Shown: positions 54,090-62,226 of the stretch, one piece after another
Position numbering within the stretch: position 1 is the first letter of the stretch
Layout of the letters: each line of letters opens with the position of its first letter
Assembly (NCBI GenBank): GCA_937951675.1
Contig: CALFBI010000020.1
Span: forward strand, 1 to 62,797
From: an uncultured Verrucomicrobiales bacterium
GTDB lineage: Bacteria > Verrucomicrobiota > Verrucomicrobiia > Verrucomicrobiales > Akkermansiaceae
Length of the DNA: 62,797 nucleotides
Reading direction: 5' to 3'
The notes under the pieces: generated by a model
What the model saw: only the letters and a program-made list of their open reading frames with translations
What the model was told of the DNA's origin: nothing
Database searches by the model: none
Program-made: the position numbers and the translations under genes

Positions 54090-54102
54090 CACTAAAGAAA
54101 AC

Positions 54103-54131
54103 TTGACAAATTTAACCTGAAATAGAGAATA
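54103..54131 (+). promoter_or_regulatory. Candidate promoter of the HTH gene
   Basis: A perfect -35 hexamer TTGACA at 54103-54108 lies 14 bases after the serB stop, with a weak AGAATA/GAATAC -10 after 17-18 bases. The ATG of the next gene is 25 bases further on. A dinucleotide run (CACACACACAC) directly precedes the start codon. Confidence 0.35.
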
Positions 54132-54156
54132 CATAAGTATTTTGCACACACACACC

Positions 54157-54492
54157 ATGTCCTCCGAACATTCACCAAATAATCCAGCTAGAGGAAAGCG
54201 TTATACAAACGCTCAGAAAACTCAGGTTCTCGCTTATGTTGATAAGGTTAATGACGAGCAAGGTCGTGGAGGAGTAACTGCCGCCTCTAAAAAATATGGA
54301 GTGACGCCTCTTTCTATTAGTAATTGGCTGAAACGTAAAAGGATCAACGACCAAACTGCGATGATGTCAAATGCTGACTACGCGGTCAAACTTCGAGAAC
54401 TTGCTGATTTACATGAGGTTATTGTCCGTAAAGAAGAAGAGTTACAAGATCTTCGAGACCAATACCACAATGTTAAATCAGAACTTTCCTAA
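54157..54492 (+). CDS. Small HTH protein with coiled coil
   Basis: A 111-residue protein from the ATG giving MSSEHSPNNPARGKRYT. A helix-turn-helix (YTNAQKTQVLAYVDKVNDEQGRGGVTAASKKYGVTPLSISNWLKRK) resembles the transposase-type/Psq HTH fold. A coiled coil follows (YAVKLRELADLHEVIVRKEEELQDLRDQYHNVKSEL). With no catalytic domain it is probably a small DNA-binding protein rather than a transposase. It has its own candidate promoter and terminator, so it is a monocistronic unit. Confidence 0.65.
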   Translation: MSSEHSPNNPARGKRYTNAQKTQVLAYVDKVNDEQGRGGVTAASKKYGVTPLSISNWLKRKRINDQTAMMSNADYAVKLRELADLHEVIVRKEEELQDLRDQYHNVKSELS

Positions 54493-54515
54493 GGTTTTAG
54501 ATTTTAGATTTTCTT

Positions 54516-54545
54516 AAAAAGACGCCCTTTATCGGCGTCTTTTTT
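54516..54545. terminator. Bidirectional terminator
   Basis: AAAAAGACGCC (54516-54526) pairs with GGCGTCTTTTT (54534-54544) around a 7-base loop, with T-rich and A-rich flanks. It separates the convergent HTH and cysE genes. Confidence 0.88.
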
Positions 54546-54563
54546 GATGAATAGACGTGGTCT

Positions 54564-55430
54564 TCAAAGATTCGCAGACTCTCTACTTTGGTCTTCACAG
54601 CAAAGGTGCTGATCCATGTCCAAAGCAGGATGAGATTCTGCAGCGCGCCCTACAGCTCGTGCTGGGACTCCCGCCACCGTGGTATGTGGAGAGACCGATT
54701 CAAGAACAACGCTTCCGGCGCCAATTTTGGCACCCTCTCCAATTTCAACTCGACCCAAGATCTTAGCGCCTGCTCCAATAAGGACTCCTGAACGCACTAC
54801 CGGGTGACGGTCCCCTTTATCTTTTCCAGTCCCTCCTAAAGTGACTTCATGCAAGATGGAAACATTGTCTTCTATAATGGCGGTCTCACCTACAACGAAA
54901 CTAGTGGCATGATCCAGTAGAATCCCACACCCGATTTGAGCTGCAGGATGAATATCGACCCCGAACACTTCACTTGCAATACTTTGAAAATAAAGAGCTA
55001 ACAACTTTCGGTTCGCGTTCCAGAGATAGTGCGATATACGGTAAGTGCTAATCGCAAGAAACCCCTTGAAAAACATGAGAGGCTCTAAAGTAGAATGACA
55101 TGCAGGATCCCGGTCATGAATCGCAATGAGATCGCGTGCGACACTTTGCAAAAGTTCGGGGTCTTTTTCTATGATCTCTCGAAGTAAGGGGTAGAGCTCT
55201 TCTCTGGTCATATCCTCTCGAGCTAATTTACGAGAAAGACGAGCGGCGAGCGCACAGCCAAGACTTTTAGAGTCTAAAATGACTTCTCTAAGAAGTGGCT
55301 CTAAGGAAGGCTCCCCCTGCATGACAAGCTCAGCCCGATCATGAATGGAGTTCCAAAGTTCATCTAGATTGATTTTTTTACCATGGCACAGATTATTCTG
55401 GCTGGTCGAATCCTTAGTAGCGTGGTTCAT
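54564..55430 (-). CDS. cysE: Serine O-acetyltransferase
   Basis: A 288-residue enzyme from the ATG giving MNHATKDSTSQNN. It transfers acetyl to serine, the first step of cysteine synthesis. An N-terminal helical domain (residues about 20-160) is followed by the left-handed beta-helix: VDIHPAAQIGCGILLDHATSFVVGETAIIEDNVSILHEVTLGGTGKDKGDRHPVVRSGVLIGAGAKILGRVEIGEGAKIGAGSVV with the catalytic DH and H residues. The C-terminal tail is longer than usual, so a CysK-binding isoleucine end is not obvious. It starts 8 bases from the divergent Rrf2 gene. Confidence 0.95.
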   Translation of the reverse strand: MNHATKDSTSQNNLCHGKKINLDELWNSIHDRAELVMQGEPSLEPLLREVILDSKSLGCALAARLSRKLAREDMTREELYPLLREIIEKDPELLQSVARDLIAIHDRDPACHSTLEPLMFFKGFLAISTYRISHYLWNANRKLLALYFQSIASEVFGVDIHPAAQIGCGILLDHATSFVVGETAIIEDNVSILHEVTLGGTGKDKGDRHPVVRSGVLIGAGAKILGRVEIGEGAKIGAGSVVLESVSPHTTVAGVPARAVGRAAESHPALDMDQHLCCEDQSRESANL

Positions 55431-55438
55431 TTTAATGA

Positions 55439-55852
55439 ATGAAAATTTCTCAGAAATTAGATTATGCCTGTCGGGCGTGTGTCCAGCTGGCAAAGCATTA
55501 TGATGGAGAGTCCATTATGAGGCTTGATGCTGTGGCGCAGGCAGAGGGTATCTCAGCAAACTTCTTAGTGCAAATCATGAACGATTTAAAAAAAGCTCAT
55601 ATCGTGACAAGCCGACGAGGAAAAGCCGGTGGTTACCTTTTAGAAAGAGATCCCGAAACGATTCTGCTGAGTGAAATTATTATCGCGATTGAGCCAAGTT
55701 TCTTACATTACCCTCTTAGTAGAGAAGGAGAGTCCGCCCCACTCGTCTCTCATCTCTGGAGTCAGCTTGCCGAAAAACTTGAGTCTCATCTCTCTGAGAT
55801 GTCACTGAAACAATTAGCTCAGAAGGAAGAAGAGCCCATGTATTTCATCTAG
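55439..55852 (+). CDS. Rrf2-family transcriptional regulator
   Basis: A 137-residue winged-helix regulator. MKISQKLDYACRACVQLAKHYDGE... LDAVAQAEGISANFLVQIMNDLKKAHIVTSRRGKAGGYLLERD is the Rrf2 DNA-binding domain (RGxxGGYxL motif). The IscR-type cluster cysteines in the central loop are absent (AIEPSFLHYPLSREGES). Divergent and almost overlapping with cysE, it resembles CymR of Bacillus, an Rrf2 cysteine regulator that works with CysK. I infer control of cysE and possibly the nearby serine/sulfur genes. Confidence 0.87.
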   Translation: MKISQKLDYACRACVQLAKHYDGESIMRLDAVAQAEGISANFLVQIMNDLKKAHIVTSRRGKAGGYLLERDPETILLSEIIIAIEPSFLHYPLSREGESAPLVSHLWSQLAEKLESHLSEMSLKQLAQKEEEPMYFI

Positions 55853-55885
55853 AAGTTTAAAAAACGATGATAAGAAGGGCCCAAA

Positions 55886-56536
55886 CTAGGGCAGCGGCAA
55901 AGGCACCACCTCTCCTAAATGACGAGGCTGGGTTTTCAAAACTTTAACATCTAAGAGCATTTTTACACGTGCGCCAATCTCACGAAGTTTCACTTTAATT
56001 CCATTGTGTAAGCCCACGTCACGAGCGTTGTAACCAAAAGCTTTAAGGCCGATTTCTTTAGCAATATAAGAGGCTCTCTCATTTTGAAATTTTTGAGACA
56101 CAAAAATAACATCTGGTGATTGAAATACCTTTTTCGCTCGGATGACCGAATCAAGCGTTCTGAGACCCGCGAAATCACATACAATCACTTCTTTCGGCAC
56201 CCCTTTTTGAATCAGAGCTTCTTTCATTTTTTGAGGCTCATTATAATACTTACTTCGATTATCACCTGAAACGATCAGGCATTGAACCTTTCCAGCTTTC
56301 CATAACTCGGTGGCTGCATCGATTCGGTATTCAAAATATTTGTTTGTCTTGTTTCCGATTTTATTGGAACACCCAAAAACAAGCCCTACAGAAGCCTTAG
56401 GAAGGTCAGCGAGCTCATCATGCAAGGTCCATTTACCAGCTTGAACTGCAAGAAAGTAGGAGTAAATCACAAGCAAGACCCCAGCTAATAAAATAAAGGC
56501 GAGAGTTTTGAAAACACGGCGGAGGGGGTTTTTCAT
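55886..56536 (-). CDS. SanA/DUF218 envelope protein
   Basis: A 216-residue membrane-anchored protein (N-terminal helix VFKTLAFILLAGVLLVIYSYFLAV). Core motifs VGLVFGCSNKIGNKTNKYFEYRIDAATELWKAGKVQCLIVSGDNRSKYYNEPQKMKEALIQKGVPKEVIVCDFAGLRTLDSVIRAKKVF match SanA, the DUF218 family member linked to vancomycin exclusion in enterics. It sits 9 bases downstream of the lipid-kinase gene on the same strand. Confidence 0.88.
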   Translation of the reverse strand: MKNPLRRVFKTLAFILLAGVLLVIYSYFLAVQAGKWTLHDELADLPKASVGLVFGCSNKIGNKTNKYFEYRIDAATELWKAGKVQCLIVSGDNRSKYYNEPQKMKEALIQKGVPKEVIVCDFAGLRTLDSVIRAKKVFQSPDVIFVSQKFQNERASYIAKEIGLKAFGYNARDVGLHNGIKVKLREIGARVKMLLDVKVLKTQPRHLGEVVPLPLP

Positions 56537-56545
56537 CAGAGAAGG

Positions 56546-57481
56546 TTATTGCGGTGTTTTAATCCATGGTGCGACTGTCTGCAGAATCTCGGTCCACTTA
56601 TTGGTAGGAGCTTTCTTAGGAGCTAAGACCTTTAACTTGGACGCACTGTGAGTGAAATAAACTTCATCAAGACGATCCCAATATTCGCCATCGATTTCAA
56701 TGGGCACTTTCCGGTCCGATAAAACGCTGAGCGTTTTTGATTGGAAATATTCGACACTCCCCTTGTGACTTTCAAAGCCTCCTTGCGCCACCCCGGTGAT
56801 CGAATCGACCACGAATTGATACCCGGATTCTTTGAAAACAATAATATCGAGCAAGTCATCAGAATTATCGGCCTTGCTGAAAAGGCGGAATTGCCCTCCA
56901 TAAAGTCCCCCATTCCCAACCACTACACAGACTCCTTCAGTCTCTCTTCCTCCATCAAGCGTGATTTTAATATGCGGGGGCTTATCCCCGAGAACTTTCA
57001 CCGCCTGCACTAAGTAAGCAAGTGGACCAAGCGCCTTTTTCCGCTCCCAAGGCGTTTCTTCAATGACCTGAGCGTCGAATCCCACTCCCGCCATTTGGAC
57101 AAAAGGAGTCTCATTTGCTTGAAATAAATCGACCTCCATCACGTGCTCATCTAAAATAATTTCGAGGGCGCCTTCCAGATCTACGGCAGGGATTCCCATT
57201 TCTCTGGCAAAAACATTCATCGTTCCAGTGGGTAAGATTCCAAGCGCTGTATTAGAACCTTCTAGACCTTTGACCACCGCATTAATGGTGCCGTCTCCTC
57301 CAGCTACCAAAACATAAGGTTCCCCCGCTGCGGCAAAGTCACGTGCCAACTGTGTCCCATTTTCAGCACTCCGACTCGCATAAATGGCAAAATGAGCGGC
57401 ATGATCCATGATGAATTTTTGCGCCCGCCTAGCTCGTTCACTACGAGCTTTCGGGTTCATGATCAGAGGATACCTGTGCAT
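56546..57481 (-). CDS. Diacylglycerol/lipid kinase (YegS-like)
   Basis: A 311-residue DAGK-catalytic-domain protein. The ATP/lipid motif is in YVLVAGGDGTINAVVKGLEGSNTALGILPTGTMNVFAREMGIP (GGDGT), and FVQMAGVGFDAQVIEETPWERKKALGPLAYL and VVVGNGGLYGGQFRLFSKADNSDDLLDIIVFKE complete the fold. It phosphorylates a lipid, probably diacylglycerol, in the cytoplasmic membrane. Upstream of sanA in a two-gene operon. Confidence 0.9.
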   Translation of the reverse strand: MHRYPLIMNPKARSERARRAQKFIMDHAAHFAIYASRSAENGTQLARDFAAAGEPYVLVAGGDGTINAVVKGLEGSNTALGILPTGTMNVFAREMGIPAVDLEGALEIILDEHVMEVDLFQANETPFVQMAGVGFDAQVIEETPWERKKALGPLAYLVQAVKVLGDKPPHIKITLDGGRETEGVCVVVGNGGLYGGQFRLFSKADNSDDLLDIIVFKESGYQFVVDSITGVAQGGFESHKGSVEYFQSKTLSVLSDRKVPIEIDGEYWDRLDEVYFTHSASKLKVLAPKKAPTNKWTEILQTVAPWIKTPQ

Positions 57482-57588
57482 AATTTAAATAGGGTAAGAG
57501 AACGATGTGCAAAGATGAGTGGATTGTCTAGTCAAGCGACGAATAGTTTTGCTTTTATCTCTCTTTTAAATGCTTCATTCTCATCGAA

Positions 57589-58077
57589 ATGAAAACTGCT
57601 GTTTACGCTGGAAGTTTCGATCCTCCCACTAACGGACATTTATGGATGATCCAGGAAGGATTGCAACTTTTTGATCGTCTCATTGTTGCCATTGGTAACA
57701 ACCCGAGTAAAAAATACACTTTTTCTATTGAACGGCGATTGGAGCTTCTTCACGCGTCGATTCCTTCATGTGAACGCTTAAGAATCGAACATTTTGATAA
57801 CCGCTACCTGGTTGACTATGCTAGTGATGAGGACGCCTCTTATATCTTAAGAGGGATTCGTTCTCCTCAAGATTATGAATATGAACGTGTCATGCGCCAT
57901 ATTAACTCTGATTTAGCTCATGATATCACCACCATTTTCTTAATGCCTCCTCGCGATATTGCGGAATTAAGTTCAAGTATGGTGAAAGGCCTCTTAGGCC
58001 CCGAAGGTTGGGAAGATACCGTGAGACGTTATGTCCCGATGCCCGTTTTTGACGCACTCTTCGAGATGCATTCATGA
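57589..58077 (+). CDS. coaD: Phosphopantetheine adenylyltransferase
   Basis: A 162-residue nucleotidyltransferase that makes dephospho-CoA from ATP and phosphopantetheine. MKTAVYAGSFDPPTNGHLWMIQEGLQLFDRLIVAIGNNPSKKYTFSIERRLELL has the TNGH nucleotide motif; YILRGIRSPQDYEYE and the final IAELSSSMVKGL (ISSTxVR-like) are conserved. The stop overlaps the cstA start by 4 bases (ATGA). Confidence 0.96.
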   Translation: MKTAVYAGSFDPPTNGHLWMIQEGLQLFDRLIVAIGNNPSKKYTFSIERRLELLHASIPSCERLRIEHFDNRYLVDYASDEDASYILRGIRSPQDYEYERVMRHINSDLAHDITTIFLMPPRDIAELSSSMVKGLLGPEGWEDTVRRYVPMPVFDALFEMHS

Positions 58078-59918
58078 GCCCTCTCTTTATTGCACTTGGT
58101 GCGCTCCTCTTTTACTTCATTGCCTACCATACTTACGGCAGGTGGTTAGGCCAAAAGCTTTTTAGACTCAGCGCCAAAAATCTTACGCCTGCTTACGAAC
58201 TTGAAGACGGGACCGATTATGTCCCGACCCCTAAAGGAATCGTTTTCGGTCACCATTTCACTTCGATTGCTGGCACTGGCCCGATTGTAGGGCCAGCTGT
58301 TGCCGTGATCTGGGGGTGGGTTCCTGCGCTTCTCTGGGTGCTTCTTGGGTCTGTCTTGATTGGCGCGGTGCATGACTTCGGAGCCTTAGTTGTTTCACTT
58401 CGAAACCGAGGTCAAACGATTGGTGATATTGCCGGGAAAGTCTTATCACTTCGAACACGCCTGCTTTTCCTCTCTCTTCTTTTTGTCGCCCTGACCATTG
58501 TTTTAGCCATTTTCGGGCTTGTGATTGCAGGTGTTTTCAAAATGTTCCCGAGCTCCATTAGCCCCTGTTTGTTACAAATTCCCCTCGCAATAGGAGTCGG
58601 ATTTCTTTTTCGTAAAACAAAGGTCGGGATTCTAATCCCCTCTCTCCTGACTCTAGGGCTAATGTATCTCAGTATTGTTTTTGGAACCCATTCTTTTTTA
58701 GGTGAAATCAACACGACCCTTTCGGAGCTTTCTTTAGTTTGGTGGGTGGGCCTTCTTTTATTTTATTCTTATATCGCCTCGGTTTTACCAGTTTGGTCAC
58801 TCCTCCAGCCTAGAGACTACATTAACAGTCTCCAGCTAATCGCTACTTTAGGGTTGATCGTTCTAGGTCTTTTGGCTGCTTCATTCTGGGGACTTCAGAC
58901 GGGAGGGCATCATCAAGAAATGAAAATGGTTGCTCCTGCTTTCCAGTGGAGCCCAGAGGGCGCGCCCAGTATCTTTCCCTTTCTCTTTATCACGATCGCC
59001 TGTGGAGCCATTTCAGGGTTCCACTGCCTTGTCTCTTCGGGCACCTCTTCCAAGCAAATTAAGAATGAATGTGATGCTCAGTTCATTGGCTATGGATCAA
59101 TGCTCACCGAAGGATTCTTAGCGGTGCTAGTCATTCTCGCCTGTGTCGCAGGAATTGGCCTTGGGAGTGCTTCTGTAAGCGACCCTTCACTGATTCTTTA
59201 TGGTGAATCAGCTTTTTTAGACCGTTATGCGAGCTGGGGAAACCTCGCGGGACTGGGCCCAAAAGTAGGTGCTTTTGTGACAGGTTCGGCGAATTTTCTG
59301 AAAGCTTTAGGCATTCCTCCGGACCTAGCAGTCCCCCTCATGGGCGTCTTTGTCGCTTCTTTTGCCGCGACCACTCTTGATAGTGCCTGTCGGCTCCAAC
59401 GTTATGTAGTGCAAGAACTCGCTGGCACCTTATACAAGCATCAGCCTGTTGTAGCTCCACACACCGGGATTCAACTAACGATGAACCCTTTGTCCTGGTT
59501 GACGAGGAAACATGGAGCGACGCTCTTTGCGATTCTTATGGCCGGAATGCTAGCCTACCTTCCAGACTCTGGTTCAGGAAAAGGAGGGATGCTTTTATGG
59601 CCCCTTTTTGGAGCAACCAACCAACTTTTAGGAGGGCTTGCCTTTTTAGTGATTATTTTTTGGCTGCGCCGGCGTGGACTTCCTACTTGGTTCCTTCTCT
59701 TCCCGGCCGCACTCATGCTCGTCTTACCTGCTGTTGCGATGACGATGAATGTGGCTACCTTTTGGAGTGAGCAAAATTGGCTCCTTTTTTCATTAGGCGT
59801 AATGACCTTATTGCTGGAGCTTTGGATTTTAATCGAGGCTTTTCTCGCCTGGCCTCGGGTCAAAGACGAAATCGAATCGCCCCTTCGGAAGCGAAAGCCT
59901 CCTACTCCTACCGTTTGA
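58074..59918 (+). CDS. cstA: CstA-family peptide/pyruvate transporter
   Basis: A 614-residue polytopic membrane protein with about 15 helices. It starts FIALGALLFYFIAYHTYGRWLGQKLFRLSAKNLTPAYELEDGTDYVPTPKGIVFGHHFTSIAGTGPIVGPAVAVIWGWVPALLWVLLGSVLIGAVHDFGALVVSLRNRGQTIGDIAG, which is the full CstA signature (FGHHFTSIAGTGPIVGPA). CstA proteins import peptides or pyruvate during carbon starvation. It is translationally coupled to coaD, an uncommon pairing. Confidence 0.93.
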   Translation: MSPLFIALGALLFYFIAYHTYGRWLGQKLFRLSAKNLTPAYELEDGTDYVPTPKGIVFGHHFTSIAGTGPIVGPAVAVIWGWVPALLWVLLGSVLIGAVHDFGALVVSLRNRGQTIGDIAGKVLSLRTRLLFLSLLFVALTIVLAIFGLVIAGVFKMFPSSISPCLLQIPLAIGVGFLFRKTKVGILIPSLLTLGLMYLSIVFGTHSFLGEINTTLSELSLVWWVGLLLFYSYIASVLPVWSLLQPRDYINSLQLIATLGLIVLGLLAASFWGLQTGGHHQEMKMVAPAFQWSPEGAPSIFPFLFITIACGAISGFHCLVSSGTSSKQIKNECDAQFIGYGSMLTEGFLAVLVILACVAGIGLGSASVSDPSLILYGESAFLDRYASWGNLAGLGPKVGAFVTGSANFLKALGIPPDLAVPLMGVFVASFAATTLDSACRLQRYVVQELAGTLYKHQPVVAPHTGIQLTMNPLSWLTRKHGATLFAILMAGMLAYLPDSGSGKGGMLLWPLFGATNQLLGGLAFLVIIFWLRRRGLPTWFLLFPAALMLVLPAVAMTMNVATFWSEQNWLLFSLGVMTLLLELWILIEAFLAWPRVKDEIESPLRKRKPPTPTV

Positions 59919-59920
59919 GC

Positions 59921-59954
59921 AAAAAAATACCGTGGGTCTATTTTCCCACGGTAT
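59921..59954 (-). terminator. Terminator after the YlbF-like gene
   Basis: A perfect 10-base stem, ATACCGTGGG (59927-59936) with CCCACGGTAT (59945-59954), with an 8-base loop. On the minus strand it is followed by a run of T (A run at 59921-59927), so it ends the YlbF-like transcript. On the plus strand it also lies just after cstA but lacks a T run. Confidence 0.75.
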
Positions 59955-60000
59955 AGATCAATAAATGATATAGAAGGTTCGATGAAATCGAACGAGCGAT

Positions 60001-60438
60001 TTAACAGCCGCAGCTTTCTTCGCCACTTCCTCCACAGCATCCACCACCACTTTGGCTCGCTGCTGCGAAATCTTCTTCACTTGGGACATGACCAAGCTCA
60101 ATAGTAAGACCGACGTATTTCCCAATCGCCATTTGAAGAACTTCGAGCTCCCGTTGAGCTTCAAGGAAATCGTTCGCAACCTCATTTTTGAAAAGGGACT
60201 CTCTCGCTTCCTCAAAAGTTCCAATTTCACCTTCCGCAATTTCGATTCCCGATTGTTGCTTTTGTTGAAGTTGTTGCCCCTGCTCGTGCACAGATTGGTA
60301 TTGGAGGCGGGCTGCATCATCTCCGAGAAAAGTTTCTACTTTCCCCTGAAGTGCAAGAAACTCGGCGCTGTTTGCGATTGTGTCACAAAGCTCACGAGTT
60401 TTTGTCATAATTGGTGTTTCATCAGCGATCAAGCTCAT
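60001..60438 (-). CDS. YlbF/YmcA-family protein with Cys-rich tail
   Basis: A 145-residue helical protein from the ATG giving MSLIADETPIMTKTRELCD (the frame runs on to 60474). The YlbF core is KVETFLGDDAARLQYQSVHEQGQQLQQKQQSGIEIAEGEIGTFEEARESLFKNEVANDFLEAQRELEVLQMAIGKYV. The tail SGGGCCGGSGEESCGC adds five Gly-embedded cysteines. In Bacillus, YlbF/YmcA/YaaT form an Fe-S-containing complex modulating RNase Y; a similar redox or cluster role is possible here, though the tail differs from the Bacillus proteins. Confidence 0.8.
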   Translation of the reverse strand: MSLIADETPIMTKTRELCDTIANSAEFLALQGKVETFLGDDAARLQYQSVHEQGQQLQQKQQSGIEIAEGEIGTFEEARESLFKNEVANDFLEAQRELEVLQMAIGKYVGLTIELGHVPSEEDFAAASQSGGGCCGGSGEESCGC

Positions 60439-60628
60439 ATAAGGACTCATAAGACGTCCGGGGTGAGAGCGCAATAGGTTTTTCCTATTTGAGTGGGCTT
60501 TTGAAGTCGTAAAGACTCCTGGAAATACCTAAATTCACTTTAGATTAACTAAATAATCTTTGAATCCATTTCAAGATTTGCCTACAACCACCCAGCTTTT
60601 ATTCAATTCTTAGTCACCATACTACAAT

Positions 60629-61429
60629 ATGTCTCAACGCAAAAAACTCACGGTTCACGACCTTTTAAAACTTAAAAAAAGCCCTAATAAACGGCAGCTC
60701 ACGGAAGTTTTTGTCGAAACCCCTCAAGAAGCCGCCGCTTGTGAAGCAGCGGGAATTGATATGCTAGTCTGCATGGGAGATGAAATCGGCAAATCGATCC
60801 GAGAAGCCGCTCCGACCTGTTTTGTCACGATGGCAATTAGCCGAGCTCTTGCGGTAAGTGAAAAAGCCACTCTTGAGGCCGGCTTCCGTCAGCTTTCAAA
60901 TGGAGCAGATGCTGTCTACACTTCAATGAGTTCACACCGCGTTTCACAAATGGCTCGTGAAAAAATCCCTGTAGTGGGTCATGTCGGATTTGTTCCCCTC
61001 CAAGCTTCGTGGACCGGTGGATTTAAGGCCGTAGGTAAAACCGCAGATCAAGCGCTACGAATCCTCGAAGACACTCTCGCCTATGAAGATGCCGGAGCGA
61101 TCGGAGTAGAAGTTGAAATCGTCCCAGCACGTGTCGCAGAAGAAATCTCGAAGCGGACTGACATTCTGGTCATTTCAATGGGAGCGGGAGCAGGCTGTGA
61201 CGCGCAATACCTCTTCTATAAAGATCTTCTCGCGACTCATAATGGTCATATTCCTCGTCATGCGAAAGTTTACCGTAAACATTTCGAAGAATATGAGCGT
61301 CTTCAAAACGATGCGGTTGAAGCGCTTAAAGAATTTCAGAATGATGTGATCACAGGTGCATTCCCAACTGAAGCCACTACTTTGAAAATTCAAGACGAAG
61401 AGTGGGAGAAATTCCTCGACCGCATCTAA
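60629..61429 (+). CDS. Divergent PanB-like (KPHMT superfamily) protein
   Basis: A 266-residue protein. PVVGHVGFVPLQASWTGGFKAVGKTADQALRILEDTLAYEDAGAIGVEVEIVPARVAEEISKRTDILVISMGAGAGCDAQYLFYKDLL clearly matches ketopantoate hydroxymethyltransferase (GHVGLTPQ..., E in VEVEIVP, GIGAGxxCDGQ). The N-terminal blocks do not: VGDSLGM is replaced by CMGDEIGK and the metal-ligand DLPF Asp by VTMAISRA. It may be a PanB with altered metal site, or an isofunctional paralogue with another substrate. No panC or panD is adjacent. Confidence 0.75.
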   Translation: MSQRKKLTVHDLLKLKKSPNKRQLTEVFVETPQEAAACEAAGIDMLVCMGDEIGKSIREAAPTCFVTMAISRALAVSEKATLEAGFRQLSNGADAVYTSMSSHRVSQMAREKIPVVGHVGFVPLQASWTGGFKAVGKTADQALRILEDTLAYEDAGAIGVEVEIVPARVAEEISKRTDILVISMGAGAGCDAQYLFYKDLLATHNGHIPRHAKVYRKHFEEYERLQNDAVEALKEFQNDVITGAFPTEATTLKIQDEEWEKFLDRI

Positions 61430-61459
61430 AGGAGCTCATTCCTTTTGCCATTTTTAATG

Positions 61460-61504
61460 AAAGGCCTCGCCTCATTTTGCCCGACCTGGCAGAGGCCTTT
61501 TATG
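61460..61504 (+). terminator. Terminator between PanB-like gene and engB
   Basis: AAAGGCCTC (61460-61468) pairs with GAGGCCTTT (61492-61500), leaving a 23-base loop, followed by T-rich sequence. It ends 24 bases before the engB ATG. Confidence 0.5.
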
Positions 61505-61527
61505 ATTTTGGAAACTCACCTTTCCCT

Positions 61528-62109
61528 ATGAAAATCACTTCAGCAACCTACGTCAAAGGAGTCACCGAACTCGAAGACACTCCTTCCACGACTTTTCCGG
61601 AATTCGCTTTTATTGGCCGTTCCAATGTAGGGAAATCGTCACTCATCAATATGTTGACTGAGAAAAAGGGGCTCGCTTCTGTTTCTCAGAAACCTGGGCA
61701 TACCCGCTTGATTAATTTTTTCTTAATCAACAAAAAATGGCATCTTGTAGATCTTCCTGGATATGGTTTTGCGAAAGCATCCAAGAAAGATCGCGAGAAA
61801 TTCCAGGCCTTTGTCTCTGATTTCATCCTTAACCGTGAAAACTTAAGAGGTGTTTTCCAACTGATCGATAGCAGACATGAGCCGCAGCGGAGTGACCTTG
61901 AATTCACACATTGGCTCATTGCCTCACAAGTCCCCTTTATCCTATTGTTTACGAAACAAGATAAGGCCAAAGTAAATATCGCAAAACAAAATCAGGCCAC
62001 CTATCTTGAAGCCATTTCTGAATTGTGTCACAACCTTCCTCAAGTGATTGCCTGTTCTTCGAAAGACGGCTCAGGACGAAAAGAAATCTTATCTTTGATT
62101 GAAGAGTAG
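61528..62109 (+). CDS. engB: Ribosome-biogenesis GTPase EngB (YsxC/YihA)
   Basis: A 193-residue GTPase from the ATG giving MKITSATYVKGVTELEDTP. Upstream in-frame starts would lie in the terminator region. G1 FIGRSNVGKSSLINML, G2/G3 region GHTRLINFFLINKKWHLVDLPGYGFAK (DxPGYG) and G4 LLFTKQDK are present. EngB helps late large-subunit assembly. It follows the PanB-like gene with the terminator between, so it is separately expressed. Confidence 0.95.
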   Translation: MKITSATYVKGVTELEDTPSTTFPEFAFIGRSNVGKSSLINMLTEKKGLASVSQKPGHTRLINFFLINKKWHLVDLPGYGFAKASKKDREKFQAFVSDFILNRENLRGVFQLIDSRHEPQRSDLEFTHWLIASQVPFILLFTKQDKAKVNIAKQNQATYLEAISELCHNLPQVIACSSKDGSGRKEILSLIEE

Positions 62110-62226
62110 ATTAGCTTTTCGATATCTCATTGAGATTATCGCTTTAAATTTTTTCTGCTCCGTGAAGGTGACTTTTCTTTCATTAAAGACCTCTCTAGTT
62201 ACATAAGTGATTATTACAACTAATTG

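Noticed and set aside
54144-54155. CA dinucleotide run as a phase-variation tract
   Set aside because: It has only about five repeats and lies just before the start codon, so length changes would not shift the frame from ATG 54157.
54157-54492. HTH/coiled-coil gene as an IS3 OrfA transposase
   Set aside because: There is no OrfB frame, frameshift window or terminal repeat beside it, and it has its own terminator.
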